In this document: positions 39,060 through 51,689 of the stretch, one piece after another
How positions within the stretch are numbered: the stretch's first letter is position 1
How the letters are laid out: every line of letters starts with the position of its first letter
Program-made: the position numbers and the translations under genes
The notes under the pieces: model-generated
Told to the model about the DNA's origin: nothing
Seen by the model: only the letters and a program-made list of their open reading frames with translations
Database searches by the model: none
Assembly: GCA_951213105.1 (NCBI GenBank)
Contig: OX578137.1
Span: 59,285,236-59,349,235, forward strand
Direction of reading: 5' to 3'
Length of the DNA stretch: 64,000 bases
DNA from: Amaurobius ferox
Lineage: Eukaryota > Arthropoda > Arachnida > Araneae > Amaurobiidae

Positions 39060-41006
39060 ATAATGCAGATATTTTGAAATTACAATATAATTATTCTCAA
39101 ACTTTCAATTTTCTACCTGTTAGAACTTTGTTATATAAAGTCAGAAAATGCAAATTAAGTATTGTTTATACTAATTTTTTAAAATTAAAATTAACTCATG
39201 AGCATTTTAAACATTTATTTTATGATTTGCTTCTTTCACGATTTTCTTATGATTTGCTTCTTTCACGATTTGCTTCTTTCACGATCAAATTTCTTAAATT
39301 ACCACCTTCTCCATTCACCAAATCCACATACTAAAATAGCTTACTGTGTAATTTCTTTTAAACACCCTATTCTTAATTCTCTTAACTTCAATCATTTATT
39401 TGCAAAACATCAGCACTTGTTACCCGTAAAAGAAAGCAAAATACAAAAATCCTTCAAATATAATTTACCAATTGGAAGAACTATTTACAATTACAATGAA
39501 GTTTCCAGGACATTAAACTCCGATGACCTTACATCATGTGTATGCAGCAATAAAAATCTTGCCCCTTATGTCAACTCCTCTCAAGGACACATTATTACTG
39601 GGGATCTAAGTATAGTTCAGGATAATATACTTAGGGATATTATGAATAAAGGATCTAAATTTCGCATTCCATTCTGCCATCACCCTAAACAACTTCTTCA
39701 GTCTATATCATTTGATTTTGATAAATTCATATATCAACTTGCTTGCTCACATTCCATTCCTATTGAAGCTTTCCATCTATGGAAGTATACTATCTTACAT
39801 CTACTTAAAAATGTTATTATAAACACATTAAGTTAACAAAGCCTAGGTATCCTTATAAACAACTCCTATCTGCTATTAAAGAACTACAACAACATTTTGT
39901 CATTACTTATGTAGATAAAGCTTCTAATAATTATGCCATCATTTGTTAAAAATATTATGTTTCTCTGTTACAGAATTACTTAAAAAATAATCAAATTTTT
40001 AAACCCATTAATAATCAGTCTATCAAAATCAAAACTAAAATGCTAAATTTATATACACAATTAAATATTAATTGTAAGTTTTTTTAATTTCCTTATGTTA
40101 CTTTGGTTCCTAAATTCCATAAATCACCTTTCAGTTTTAGAACAGTCACTTGTGGACATAATACCTTTACCACTACAGCTAGTAAGTACTTGCTTAACTG
40201 TTTAAATAGAATTAATGAATCTCTTAAATTTAGGAATTCAGGATATTTCATTTTGAACAATAGTTTTGATTTAGTAAATCACCTTAGCAAGCTTCCACAA
40301 GTTCTTGGTTTCCATACCTTTGATTTTAAAGACCTATTTAATAATATTGTCATTAAAGATTTATATAAAGTAATTATATCTCTTTATCATGACTATCTAT
40401 CTTCCAATAAAGTTGCATTCAATGTCAAAAACTTTCCCATGCTCTTGCACTTTGTGTTATACAACAATTATATTATCCAAGGTGATAACATTTATTTATA
40501 AACATCTGGTGTACCACAAGGTGGCTGTAGTAGTAGTATACTCGCTAACTTATATCTTTATTATTATGAATGTCATTTTAACTCTAATTCATATATTTAG
40601 ATATGTTGACGACTTAATTTGTATTATCATTGATGATTCCTATCCCATTAATATTGATTTTTACCCATCTTACCTAGAATTAATTCCTAATGAGCCTAGC
40701 GTTAGTCAAACTGTAAATTTTTTAGACCTTAATTTAGATACCATCAATAATCATGTAATCACCAATCTATATGATAAAAAAGATTCTTACAACTTCACTA
40801 TCATAAAGCTGCTATCATATCATTCTTGTAACTCTATTCAATTGTTTAGAAACATCATTTTAAACCAGCTATTTCAAATACATCGACTTTCTGATCCTCG
40901 GTTTTACTTTCTCCACATCAATAATCTTAAACGCATTTGTCAAAATTACCAATATCCGGAAATATTTGTAAATAATATTATTAATAATTTCAAATATACC
41001 ACGTAA
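39060..41006 (+). pseudogene. Penelope-like retroelement ORF, copy 2 (linker + RT)
   Basis: A decayed RT gene. Blocks in order: an N-terminal linker (39100-39420) matching the equivalent part of copy 1; LPIGRTIYNYNEVSRTL; CVCSNKNLAPYV..GHIITGDL (about 39537-39606); VITYVDKASNN; VPKFHKSPFSFRTVT (about 40105-40150); motif A FDFKDLF (about 40320-40340); motif B SGVPQGG (about 40505-40525); motif C YVDD (about 40603-40614); FLDLNLD; and a C-terminus ending in TAA at 41004-41006. The nuclease seen in copy 1 is missing, so the copy is 5'-truncated; upstream are microsatellites. It is broken by a 16-bp microduplication that shifts frame (39267-39284), several in-frame stops (for example 39834 and 40499), and a frameshift between motifs B and C. 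The catalytic Asp residues are still readable. Confidence 0.85.
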
Positions 41007-41958
41007 TAATTTTACACATACATTATTTATCTTTGATTGGATAACTCAGTTTTGAGAATTCACCCATTCTTATCACCTAACTTACCACTTGGCCTGAGTC
41101 TAATACTGTTTACTATTTTCGAATGACTATTTTCCACTTGTCCTGAGTCCTATACTGATTACCATTCTTGAAAGCCTCCATACATAATATGTATCGTTCA
41201 AATGTATTCATTCCGATGCCCTCTCGCATTGACGAATTGAGGTGAAATGCTCAGTCGCTTGTTCAACTTACTCGTGGTAACAATGCTTGTGAGTTCATAT
41301 TTCTGTTCGAGGAGGTATTATTTTTCTGATTTGTAATTCAATTGATTTATTTTTCTCCTTCCACTAGCCAGTAGACAGTTCCAATGGTGTCTATAGTTAA
41401 ATACTATCGCCATTGTCAGAAACTGGCTATTCTATCGTTTTTAATTCGAATTGTATGGCTTTCCTGATGAGAATGCAATTTCGAACTAACCGCCATTTTT
41501 TGTGTAGTTTCAATTGATTGTTCTCTATGTCTTAATCTTTTATCTTGAGCAATAAAATGATAAAGTGAAAAGCATTCCGGAAGTCATGAACGTTATCAAG
41601 GGCCATACATGTTTCGTTAATGAGGATTCTACGTTTCTGTGTGCATTACTGTTAACTGTATTACAGAAATAATGCACATGGCCCGACGTAGAAAAAAATA
41701 TAAATTAGATCAGATATATAAGAAATCAAATATAAAAATCAAATATAATCAAACATATTAGCGTGTGGCTAAGTATTTATAGAATACAATGTAATGAAAA
41801 GGAATAAGAATATATAATAATATAAATGCATTTACCCCTTGTGCTGCTTAATAGGGTAGATTACGTGATACTGACTAAGCATTTTAACTCAAAAAGGTTA
41901 CAGTTAATTCTATATAATAAGATTTCAACTGTTGGAAGTGAAACATGGAGATGAATTG
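41007..41958. other. Facing 3' UTRs of Penelope-like copies 2 and 3, with a long hairpin
   Basis: Copy 2 ends at 41006 on plus and copy 3 ends near 41959 on minus, so this interval should hold both 3' ends. No coding frame is seen. It contains a stem-loop at 41627-41693 (outer arms TTCTACGT/ACGTAGAA, inner arms GTGCATTA/TAATGCAC and CTGT/ACAG). The boundary between the two elements and any host DNA cannot be drawn by eye. Confidence 0.5.
41627..41693. repeat. Multi-arm stem-loop (hairpin)
   Basis: Nested complementary arms: TTCTACGT (41627-41634) with ACGTAGAA (41686-41693); GTGCATTA (41641-41648) with TAATGCAC (41670-41677); CTGT (41649-41652) with ACAG (41663-41666), around a 10-base loop and a 3-base bulge. 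It lies between the 3' ends of two Penelope-like copies. A role in RT recognition or transcription termination is possible but not shown. Confidence 0.6.
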
Positions 41959-42752
41959 TTATTTAAAAATGTTTGAGAATGATCTGTCAATATGTTGCTG
42001 TAATTGTAGCAAGGTGTTGAATTTAAAATTAAAATGCGTTTTAATAAATGAAAAAATAAGGTTTGGCGAGTAGGTATTTTGGATAGTGATGTTGAGGAAT
42101 TTAAAAATATGTTCTTTGTAGAAACATGGTGTACTTAACATTTTTATTCTTAATAACTGGTTATTAATAATATTTTTAAATACTGATTTTGAAAGATTGG
42201 ATGAATAATGTTGAAGTTTATTTACTTTGAAGTTATAATTTCTGTTTTGTAGTAAATTTTAAATGCTAATGTGTCTGCATTTTAAGTTTTTAAACTAACG
42301 TCTAGATAATTGGTCCAGTTTGATGTATATACATTTTCAATTAGTTGTAGATTAGGTGGATAAAAATTATAGTTTAATATAGGTGCTTCATTAGTAATTC
42401 CAATAATAATAAGATCATCAATGAATCTGTACATGATATGACTGTTGAAAGGGTACTGAATTTCGTAAAAATGTAGATAAAGGTTCGCCAGTAGTGATTC
42501 CTCCCTGTGGTATTCCCTTATTTAATTTGTATATGCAATTTCCTTGAGATATATACTGTTTGAACAGAATGAATTTTAATAATGTTTTAAATTTCAAAAG
42601 AGGTGGTTTTAGATTGAGTAAATTGTCCTCATAAATTTAGAATGACTTTATATAAATCATTAATATCAATGTTATTAAAGAGGTCTTTTAAATCAAAAGT
42701 TTTAATATCATGTATGTAAGGAATTTGTTTTAAGTTATTAATCAGTTCTAAA
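41959..42752 (-). pseudogene. Penelope-like RT fragment, copy 3
   Basis: On the minus strand: motif A TFDLKDLFNNI (about 42669-42701), motif B GIPQGG (about 42500-42517), LANLYLHFYE, motif C FIDD (42414-42425), NYLDVSL, then a C-terminal stretch resembling copy 2 (SKSVFKNIINNQLL against SIQLFRNIILNQLF). Several stops and frameshifts occur, for example in the segment between motifs A and B. The fragment stops just before motif A, at the TA where the Tc1 element begins (42753-42754). It is clearly diverged from copies 1 and 2, so it represents another family or an older insertion. Confidence 0.8.
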
Positions 42753-42754
42753 TA

Positions 42755-44215
<1,461 letters not shown>

Positions 44216-44536
44216 AACGGCCCGGTAAGCTATGACGAAAAATACTTGGTTTGGTGTGTACTACCACGTCGTAAAGTTTGGACCATCTTTTATTAATTAC
44301 CCTGTATGTATATAAATTTTATAATAATATCTATCACATATAATCTTGCTATTGTTGTATTACAACTATAGTTTTAGCTATCAATAAGAGAGGTCTGTTA
44401 CATTCACAATTACAGGGGTGCGCGAAGCATAAATTATTAAGAAATGCTGCTCTATCGGATAAAAGTAATCACAGCGCTTCAGAGGATAATTCAAAAAAGT
44501 AGAATAACGAAGAGAGATAGAAGAAAACACACGTGT
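44216..44536. other. No gene seen
   Basis: No supported coding or repeat feature apart from flanking repeats. 44400-44440 ('caggggtgcgcgaagcataaat') resembles 44650-44670 ('caggggcgcacgaaacgtgta'), a weak direct repeat. Confidence 0.35.
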
Positions 44537-44575
44537 CGAAAACCCAGACCATCTGACTCGTCCAGGGACTAAGAG
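44537..44575 (-). mobile_element. SINE-A 3'-end fragment
   Basis: On the plus strand 'aaacccagaccatctgactc' then 'gtccagggacta' matches the antisense SINE 3' end of the kind amplified at 57426. Very short and 5'-truncated. Confidence 0.55.
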
Positions 44576-44837
44576 CAGCAAGATGGGAAAACACACGTGT
44601 ATAAGAACACAGAGTTGTAGAGAATTAAATATAATTAGTAGGAATCGACATCAGGGGCGCACGAAACGTGTATATGGAAGGCAATACTTTGCCGCATTAT
44701 TACTGTTATTACCTGCAGAAAATCATATCGATGACACCTGAGATGCTTGTAAAAATACGAATTATTATTCTTTCTCAAATTCAAATATGACTTGTGTACT
44801 GAAGAATTATTTCTTTCAATATTATTGAAGTGACTAA

Positions 44838-45945
44838 AGATTCTCCTAGAACTCATGTATAAGTACACATAATTTTCTTATGGGCGCGGTAGCCCATTGA
44901 TTAGCGCGCTGGAGTTGCACTCGGTAGGCCCGGGTTCGATTCCAGCCACTGCCAAAGCTGCCGCCGTGTTCATGCGGAGTACGATCACGTTAAACATGTG
45001 GGTCCGAAAGTCCTTCCGAGAGGTTGGTGGTAGGGGAAGGAGGGTACGGTCCCTGTGGATGCCTCCCCCACTGGGTTCCGATCTAAATTGGGTGGCATTT
45101 CCCGACCGTCCAAACAGTTACCTTACACCTTTCTGGTAGGCCGGACGGTCTGGGTTTCAACAACAACAACATAATTTTCTTATGTAAAATGAAAGATGTT
45201 TGTTTTTCTGTGTGCGTGTGTGTATCGTCTGTAGCAGAAAATTTAATTTTTCCTTTAAAAATCATTGAGGTACCTAAACATTCTCATAGAACTCATGTAT
45301 AAGAACACATAATTTTCTTATACATAATGAAAGATGATGTTTGTCTTCCTGTCTGCGTGTAAGTGTCGTCTGTAGCGAAAAATGTAATTTTTATTTTCAA
45401 AATTATTGAAGTGCCTAAAGATTCTCCTAGAACTCATGTATAAGAACACATAATTTTCTTTTATATAATGAAAAAATATGTTTGCCTTTCTGTCTGCGTT
45501 TGTGTGTCGTCTGTAGCGGAAAATTTAATTTTTCTTTTAAAATTTGTTGAGGTGCCTAAAGATCCTTTTAGAACTCATGTATAAGAACACATAATTTTCT
45601 TATACATAATGAAAAAAGGTGTTTGTCTTCCTATATGCGAATGTGTGTCGTCTGTAGCGGAAAATTTAAGTTTTCCTTTTTAAAATTATTGAGGTGCCTA
45701 ATGATTCTCCTCCTAGAACTCGTGTATAATCCATTATTTTCTTATACATAATGAAAAAATATGTTTGTTTTAGTGCCTGCATGTGTGTGCCACATGTAGC
45801 GGAAAATTTAATTTTTCCTTTCAAAATTATTGAACTGTCTAAATAGTCCCCTAGAACTCATGTATAAGGACACATAATTTTCTTATACATAATGAAAAAA
45901 GATGTTTGTCTTCCTGTCTGCGTGTGTGTGTCGTCTGTCTTTGGA
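44838..45945. repeat. Minisatellite, ~141-bp unit, interrupted by a SINE
   Basis: Repeating blocks: 'ctagaactcatgtataag.acacataattttcttatacataatgaaa', a 'gtttgtcttcctgtctgcgtgtgtgtgtcgtc' block, then 'gtagcggaaaatttaatttttcctt' and 'attattgaggtgcctaaa'. Examples of 'tgtagc.gaaaa' fall at about 45231, 45371, 45513, 45652 and 45794, spaced roughly 140 bp. The first unit contains the full-length SINE at 44883-45169. Confidence 0.85.
44883..45169 (+). mobile_element. SINE-A, full length, with target-site duplication
   Basis: The best SINE copy. The tRNA-like head has an A-box-like TAGCCCATTGATTAGCGCGC and a B-box GGGTTCGATTCC (44932-44943). The body has 'gtccttccgagaggttggtgg' and 'ggtccctgtggatgcctccc' blocks, and the 3' end 'taggccggacggtctgggttt' passes into a CAA tail. 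It is flanked by an exact 15-bp duplication, CATAATTTTCTTATG, at 44868-44882 and 45170-45184 (the first base may belong to the tail). The site lies inside the 141-bp minisatellite, so the insertion postdates that array. As a SINE it needs pol III for transcription and LINE-type machinery for insertion; no LINE partner is visible here. Confidence 0.95.
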
Positions 45946-47599
45946 CTGCTGAAAAATTTAGTACTGAATCAGCCGAACTGCAAGTACGACAAACTGTGGC
46001 AAGATGTTTTTCTTTAATTCAAATTGGTTTTTCTGTTATTTTATGCTGAAGCGCTGTTTTAAGCGATATTCACACAAATCGGTTGCTGTGCTATCGAAAA
46101 TATTATCACAAAGTTTCCATTACTTCATCATAATAAAGATCGAAAAAATTTCTCTCTAACGATATTTGAACCTAATCCATAGGACAATTCCTTCATATTA
46201 ATTTATGTATTTTGATATCCATCGAAATATGAATTTGTTATTTACTTTTATTTATTTCGCCACATTCAAAAAAAGAATAATAGGCAATTCTGTAGTTTAG
46301 AAATATATGGGTGTATATCTTCGCATTATAACAAAGGAATTTTCTTCACATTCGTCTATTTTCAGAATTCCCTATTAAATATCAACCAAAAGCATAAAAA
46401 ATCGACATTCTCAATATTGTTATTTCTCAGGTTTGCTGGGCGTCATCATGGGGAGAAGTTGATGTTTCTGCGCATGTGTTGCAAATAGTTGCGCGCTAGT
46501 ACACAGACGTAAAGGATGTGGATTAAAATAAAAGAGTAAAATAATTTTGGTTTAAAATTAAGCGGTTTAGCAATTTGGGGGTGTTATCTGTATTTGTATT
46601 ACTTAAGTATCGGTCAGATATTTAGGACCCGAGCAATACCGAGTATATCGGTCTAGTATTAAATAGAGCAACAAATCCGTAGAACAATTTATATTCTTTT
46701 TAATGGTGATGTAAACTTTAATATGCTCTATAGATTCACTTTTCAGTTTTACAAATCCAAATCTATTTATTTCATTAATGTATACTCAAATATACATCAA
46801 TATAAATGCAATTAAATATACATATAATTCAAATATCACCCTAACTGCCCCCATGTAATAAGTAGTTTATATGCGAATCATAGAGACACATACACATGAA
46901 TAATCTATTGATTTAATTCAGTAACCTCGTAAATTTATTAAGTTTAATTATCAAAGGATCATGCAAACTTTAACGGATTTAATAAATTTTCTATCCTTCG
47001 TCTTTAGGGAGATAACGTGGAATTTCAGCTATTACAGAAATCGAATGTTCTGCCAAACGTATATTTCTAAATTTGCAAATTTAGCGACAGCAGAGCTTAA
47101 TAAATCAAGGTTTAATCTACGCTCTTAGCTGAATACTGCTAAATTATCAGGGATAATAATAAATGATTTGCTTTTGCCTCATTTAATAAAATACTGTACG
47201 GTTGCTTGATTTGTATGAATGTTTATCGCATTAACTTAAGTGTACTTTAACAGTTTGCAAGCTATAATCCAGCAATGATAACTACAACCCAAATTTTGCT
47301 TATGTGTCTGTATTTCTCCTGACTAATAATCAATAATCAATTAAATCCTGAATCGTAAAATTATGAAACATATATCCATGTTAGGCTTTAAGGGGTCCAC
47401 TATCCAAATCTTTTAATGCCTATAAATGCTTATTTTAAGAGTTGGCGCCTACATTGCCTATTTTAAGAGTTAGCGTCTATAAATTCCTCTTTCAAGGGAA
47501 GTTTAAACTATACTTCATTTATTTCCCCTGCTAGTATTTACCATTTCGTTAAAAATGTTTCATGTTGTCTCTCCATTATTTCTTATAAGCTTCAATATC
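45946..47599. other. No gene seen; AT-rich intergenic DNA
   Basis: Starts with the decaying end of the 141-bp array (a diverged 'tcgtctgtctttggactgctg'). Otherwise no motif-bearing frame. 47400-47480 has a small direct repeat around 'ctattttaagagttgcgcctat'. Confidence 0.4.
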
Positions 47600-48745
47600 A
47601 AGCCCGCTGCGCGAGTGTACACGGATTACATAGAGGCCTATCCAAGACCCTTAATAAGACCGTATCACTTCGTCCATCGGAGGAAGGGGATTTTTGACTA
47701 GGAGGTCGTGTATGCTACTTCCTGTTTTTAAATCTGCTTGTGATCTATCTTAGCCGCTATTATTCTGTATAATAATCAATTTGCACTTCCATTCCTGGTA
47801 TATCATGCCCAATGTGTGAGTATATCTGGATTACACAATCGAATTAAGTGACCAATGTATCCGCTAAGCGGCCCCTTGTTAAGAAAAGTTGCTTATCGGC
47901 CACAGCGATTGGGACAAATACGCTTATTTTGACCGTATTACCCAGGTTAGGCAACTGTAACCGGATCGCAAACGTATGTGGTCCGTTAGCGGCTTTTTCT
48001 GCTGTTATCAACCCCTGGGCCTATTGTCCAAGCAGTCGTTTGCGCGAAGCGAACGAAGCGCCCGTACAGAGCGTCATCGACGTTTATTTAACGTTTATTG
48101 CGTCAGCACAATGGAGGTACCCAGATTGTCCTAAGCATTCCATGTGCATGCTAAGAGGAGGATTATTAATAAAAGACGCTTGCAACCGAAACGCACTGCA
48201 CTGCGCAGCGGGTCAAAGACACTTATTTAGGTCGTATCGCGCCCACTGCGTGGGTGCACTCGGATAGCAAAAGTGGACTAAGTGCCTTATGTGGTTACTA
48301 AGTAGCCGCTTATTAGAAAAGACCGTGTAATTGCCGAATCACCCGCATACAGCACCAAAGACACGTTTACATATAAAGCATTACACACGCTGCGAAGGGA
48401 TATCCGGATTGAATAAGTAGACTGCGCGGATTATATGCATGCTAAACGAGAGATTCTTTACATGGAGCGATTAGCAGCCGAAATCCACTGCAGCCAAGCA
48501 GCGGCCAAAGAAGCTTATTAAGGCGTTTAACGCCCGTTGCGCAGCTGTACCTGGATTTCAAAAGTGGATTGAATGACCTATGCAGCTGCTAAATAGTCGC
48601 TTATTAACAAAGATCGGATAGTGGCCAAAGCGCCCGAAAAGTGCACCAAAAACACGATTATTTAGGATGTAATACATCCGTTGCATAGATATACCAGGAT
48701 TGAATAAGTCGACGGAGTGGATTATTTGCAAGACTTTTTTTTAAC
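47600..48745. repeat. Degenerate CpG-rich satellite, ~145-bp unit, about 7-8 units
   Basis: A GGAT-centred phrase ('gt.tac.cggatt', then 'aagtggact.a') recurs at 47622, 47827, 47962, 48122, 48261, 48405, 48552 and 48696; the last four intervals are 139-147 bp. Other recurring phrases are 'tgctaaatagtcgcttatta', 'agcggccaaag.cg' and 'caccaaagacacg'. GC and CpG are far above the flanking DNA. The 139-codon frame at 47848-48267 has no recognisable domain and runs straight through the units, so I regard it as a by-product of the high GC. Confidence 0.7.
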
Positions 48746-49125
48746 GACATTTGATAAAAATGAAACAAAATAAAACCGTATTTTTATTTTAGCTCATTTT
48801 ATACGATAATGCATATTTTTGCATTAATAAAATCTTTAAAATTTAAAAGAATTATTGAAGCATGTGGAGTAAATCACATTTTTATTCAACATTAAAATAT
48901 TTTACTTTAGCTATTTATACTGTATTGGTTCAAATTAATTTCTATAACTTAAACGACTGCCGATATTTCCACTTTAAAGTGTTTTACTCTAGCTATTTAA
49001 ATTGTATTGCTTCACATTAATTTCTATAACCAAAATAAATGCCAGTATTTTCGGGGATTCAGGATGCGAACATTTAATTATAATTGAAGCGAAACTCACT
49101 ACGAATTCTCGAAAGTCGGAAGAAT
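48746..49125. other. No gene seen; short AT-rich direct repeat
   Basis: 'ttttactttagctatttatactgtattg' near 48900 recurs as 'ttttactctagctatttaaattgtattg' near 48982; a two-copy degenerate repeat of about 82 bp. Confidence 0.5.
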
Positions 49126-50110
49126 GATTTAACAACAGGCGACAACCGCTGCACCTTATTAAAAGCTCTTAACTGCAATAGTTTTCTTGATATAGACCTC
49201 GACCAACGTCCAAAAATAGGCAAGGTTGTTCAGTAAATGGAGTTATTTCTTGGGATGCCACTGCCCAACACTGGCGAAGGCACTCTCGTATTTAAAGATA
49301 AACAAATATTTTCCTGAAGAATATATAACACTTTAATAACACGCGACAACCGTTGCGTCTTATTAAAAGCTCTTAACTGCAATAGTTTTCTTGATATAGA
49401 CCTCGACCAACGTCCAAAAATAGGCAAGGTTGTTCAGTAAATGGAGTTATTTCTTGGGATGCCACTGCCCAACACTGGCGAAGGCACTCTCGTATTTAAA
49501 GATAAACAAATATTTTCCTGAAGAATATATAACACTTTAATAACACGCGACAACCGTTGCGTCTTATTAAAAGCTCTTAACTGCAATAGTTTTCTTGATA
49601 TAGACCTCGACCAACGTCCATAAATAGGCAAGGTTTTTCAGTAAATGGAGTTATTTCTTAGGATGTCACTGCCCAACACTGACGAAGGCACTCTCGTATT
49701 TAAAGATAAACAAATATTTTACTGAAGAGTATATAACACTTTAATAACACGCGACAACCGTTGCGTCTTATTAAAAGCTCTTAACTGCAATAGTTTTCTT
49801 GATATAGACCTCGATCAAGGTCAGTAAATAGGCAAAGTTGTTCAGTAAATGGAGTTCTTTCTTGGGATGTCACTACCCAACACTAACGAAGGCGCTCTCG
49901 TATTTAAAGAGAAACAAATATTTTACTGAAGAGTATATAACACTTTACAGCACGCGATAACCGTTGCGCTTTATTAAAAACTCTTAACTACAATACTTTT
50001 CTTGACGTAGCTCACTACCAAAGTTCGTAGATAGGCAAGATTATTCGGTAAGGAAGAATTGGAATTAGTTGTCTCTTATGATGCCACTGCCCAACCGCTC
50101 ACGAGGCTCA
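49126..50110. repeat. Satellite, 204-bp unit, about 4.8 copies
   Basis: 'GCGACAACCG.TGC' recurs at about 49138, 49343, 49547 and 49751, and as GCGATAACCG at about 49955, a regular 204 bp. Central units are almost identical; the first and last are more diverged, as expected for homogenisation by unequal crossing-over. Two identical 65-codon minus-strand frames spaced 204 bp apart are repeat products, not genes. Confidence 0.95.
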
Positions 50111-51258
50111 CAGGAAGTAGTGCAGTAGAAAAAGTGTTAGAGGTGGAATTAATTGCAACAAAAATTGTTCTTATTGTAAATGGTAGGTAACACTCTCTTG
50201 ATCAACGTACTAAAAATATACATCCGTACTGTTGTGCAAAATGCGGGGTTTTTTTGCCGCCATCTTGAAAAAACATGAAAAATTTAAAAAATCACAAAAA
50301 ATCATATGTAGCATCAAATTACAGGAAATTTCATGCTTAAAAAGAATATGATATTGGTTTAAAAAAAGAAAAGGAAATAACAAAAGGGTGGCCGAAAAAC
50401 TGAAAATTTTTGCAGTGTTGAAAAACATCTTTTTGTTAATCTAAGAGACTTTAAAATCCTAGGTAGATTTAACTTCGTTCACAATTTTTAAAAAAATGTT
50501 AAATTAAAAAAAATAATTAAAATTTTGATTACTTAAGTTAAAATTCCACTTTAAACAAAATCTAAAATTTGAAAAAGGTATGCAATAAAAGGGGTGTTTA
50601 TAATATAAAATCATATTTATTTCATCAAAATCAAATCTCACCTTCATCTTCATCTAAATCAAAAATGTCTCCTGTGTTTGTATAGTCCTTTCCACAACAG
50701 TTTTTACAAACTTCTGAACATGAAAGTCCATATCGGCAACATCTACATTCCATGGTGTTACATGGTTCTTCAACTGGAGTTTGGCAAATACATCTCACAG
50801 GCACATCTCGTTTGGCAGACTCCTGTATTTAAAGTGAAACATATTCGATTTTTATACAGTATGTAATATAAATATATGAATGCAATCATTTTTAAATAAT
50901 ACTGGGGAATAAATACGTGTAATTTGCAAAAGTAATACGAAAATATAATAATTCACACTCATAAAAGTTCCAATTTAAGATTATATCTAGATTGACGTTA
51001 TTTTAAATTTGAGGAATTTATTCAAATCACGAATATTGTAATATTATAATGCGATAAATCTTCGACTTCAAAATTTTTCGTTCTCGGGATATTCCCAAGG
51101 TTAATATTCCATTAAGCTTGTCTTCGATGGGGGTGTATTTCAAAGAGATAAAAGATTATAATTGTAAATTATTCAGTGTTTTCAAACGAACATTATTTTT
51201 GAAATAGAATATATAAATAAAATATTTTGGTTTAAAATCATACATGATATCTAGATTA
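50111..51258. other. No gene seen; AT-rich intergenic DNA
   Basis: The plus-strand stretch about 50640-50830 is moderately Cys-rich in one frame (Cys pairs such as CCR and CTICQT are readable), which might be a fragment of a zinc-finger-like exon, but it is too short and undefined to call. Confidence 0.35.
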
Positions 51259-51275
51259 ATATATATATATATATT

Positions 51276-51317
<42 letters not shown>

Positions 51318-51352
51318 ATATTATATATATATATATTATATATATATAATAT

Positions 51353-51396
<44 letters not shown>

Positions 51397-51408
51397 AATA
51401 TATATAAA
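51259..51408. repeat. (TA)n microsatellite with regular ATTA/TAAT phase switches
   Basis: TA runs of about 14-30 bp are separated by 'atattatat' or 'ataatat' phase changes at near-regular intervals, so the tract is a higher-order palindromic repeat. Confidence 0.95.
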
Positions 51409-51689
51409 GTACTTTGAATATTTTTGTGTCTGACACTGACTGATTTTTCTAAAATAAATGAAAATTTTAAAAATCATACCAATGCAGATTATTTTAAATA
51501 ATTATTTTTACCAATTTTCTTTTTTTTTCTTCTCCTTTCATCAATTATAATATAAGAAATATATATCAATAATTTAAACTCAAAATCTATTTGGAGCTAT
51601 ACGCATAGTCTAAGGAAATTTTAGTTTTGACTAAATTTCTATAACGATTTGGTATATATTGTAGCGGGTTGAACTGTTCGAGCGCCATT

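Noticed and set aside
41464..41486. CTGATGA ... GAA motif downstream of Penelope-like copy 2, resembling a hammerhead ribozyme core (such ribozymes are known in Penelope-like elements).
   Set aside because: Stem II would have only three pairs, GAA is followed by C instead of the usual A, and I could not find partners for stems I and III on either side.
47848..48267. 139-codon open frame on plus, the longest not made of simple repeat outside the RT fragments.
   Set aside because: No recognisable domain, and it runs across several units of the degenerate 145-bp repeat; length is explained by higher GC.
49230..49631. Two identical 65-codon minus-strand frames suggesting a duplicated gene.
   Set aside because: They are spaced exactly one 204-bp satellite unit apart and are interrupted in the other units.
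50640..50830. Cys-rich plus-strand stretch as a zinc-finger exon.
   Set aside because: Too short, no complete Cys/His pattern, and no neighbouring exon-like sequence to support it.
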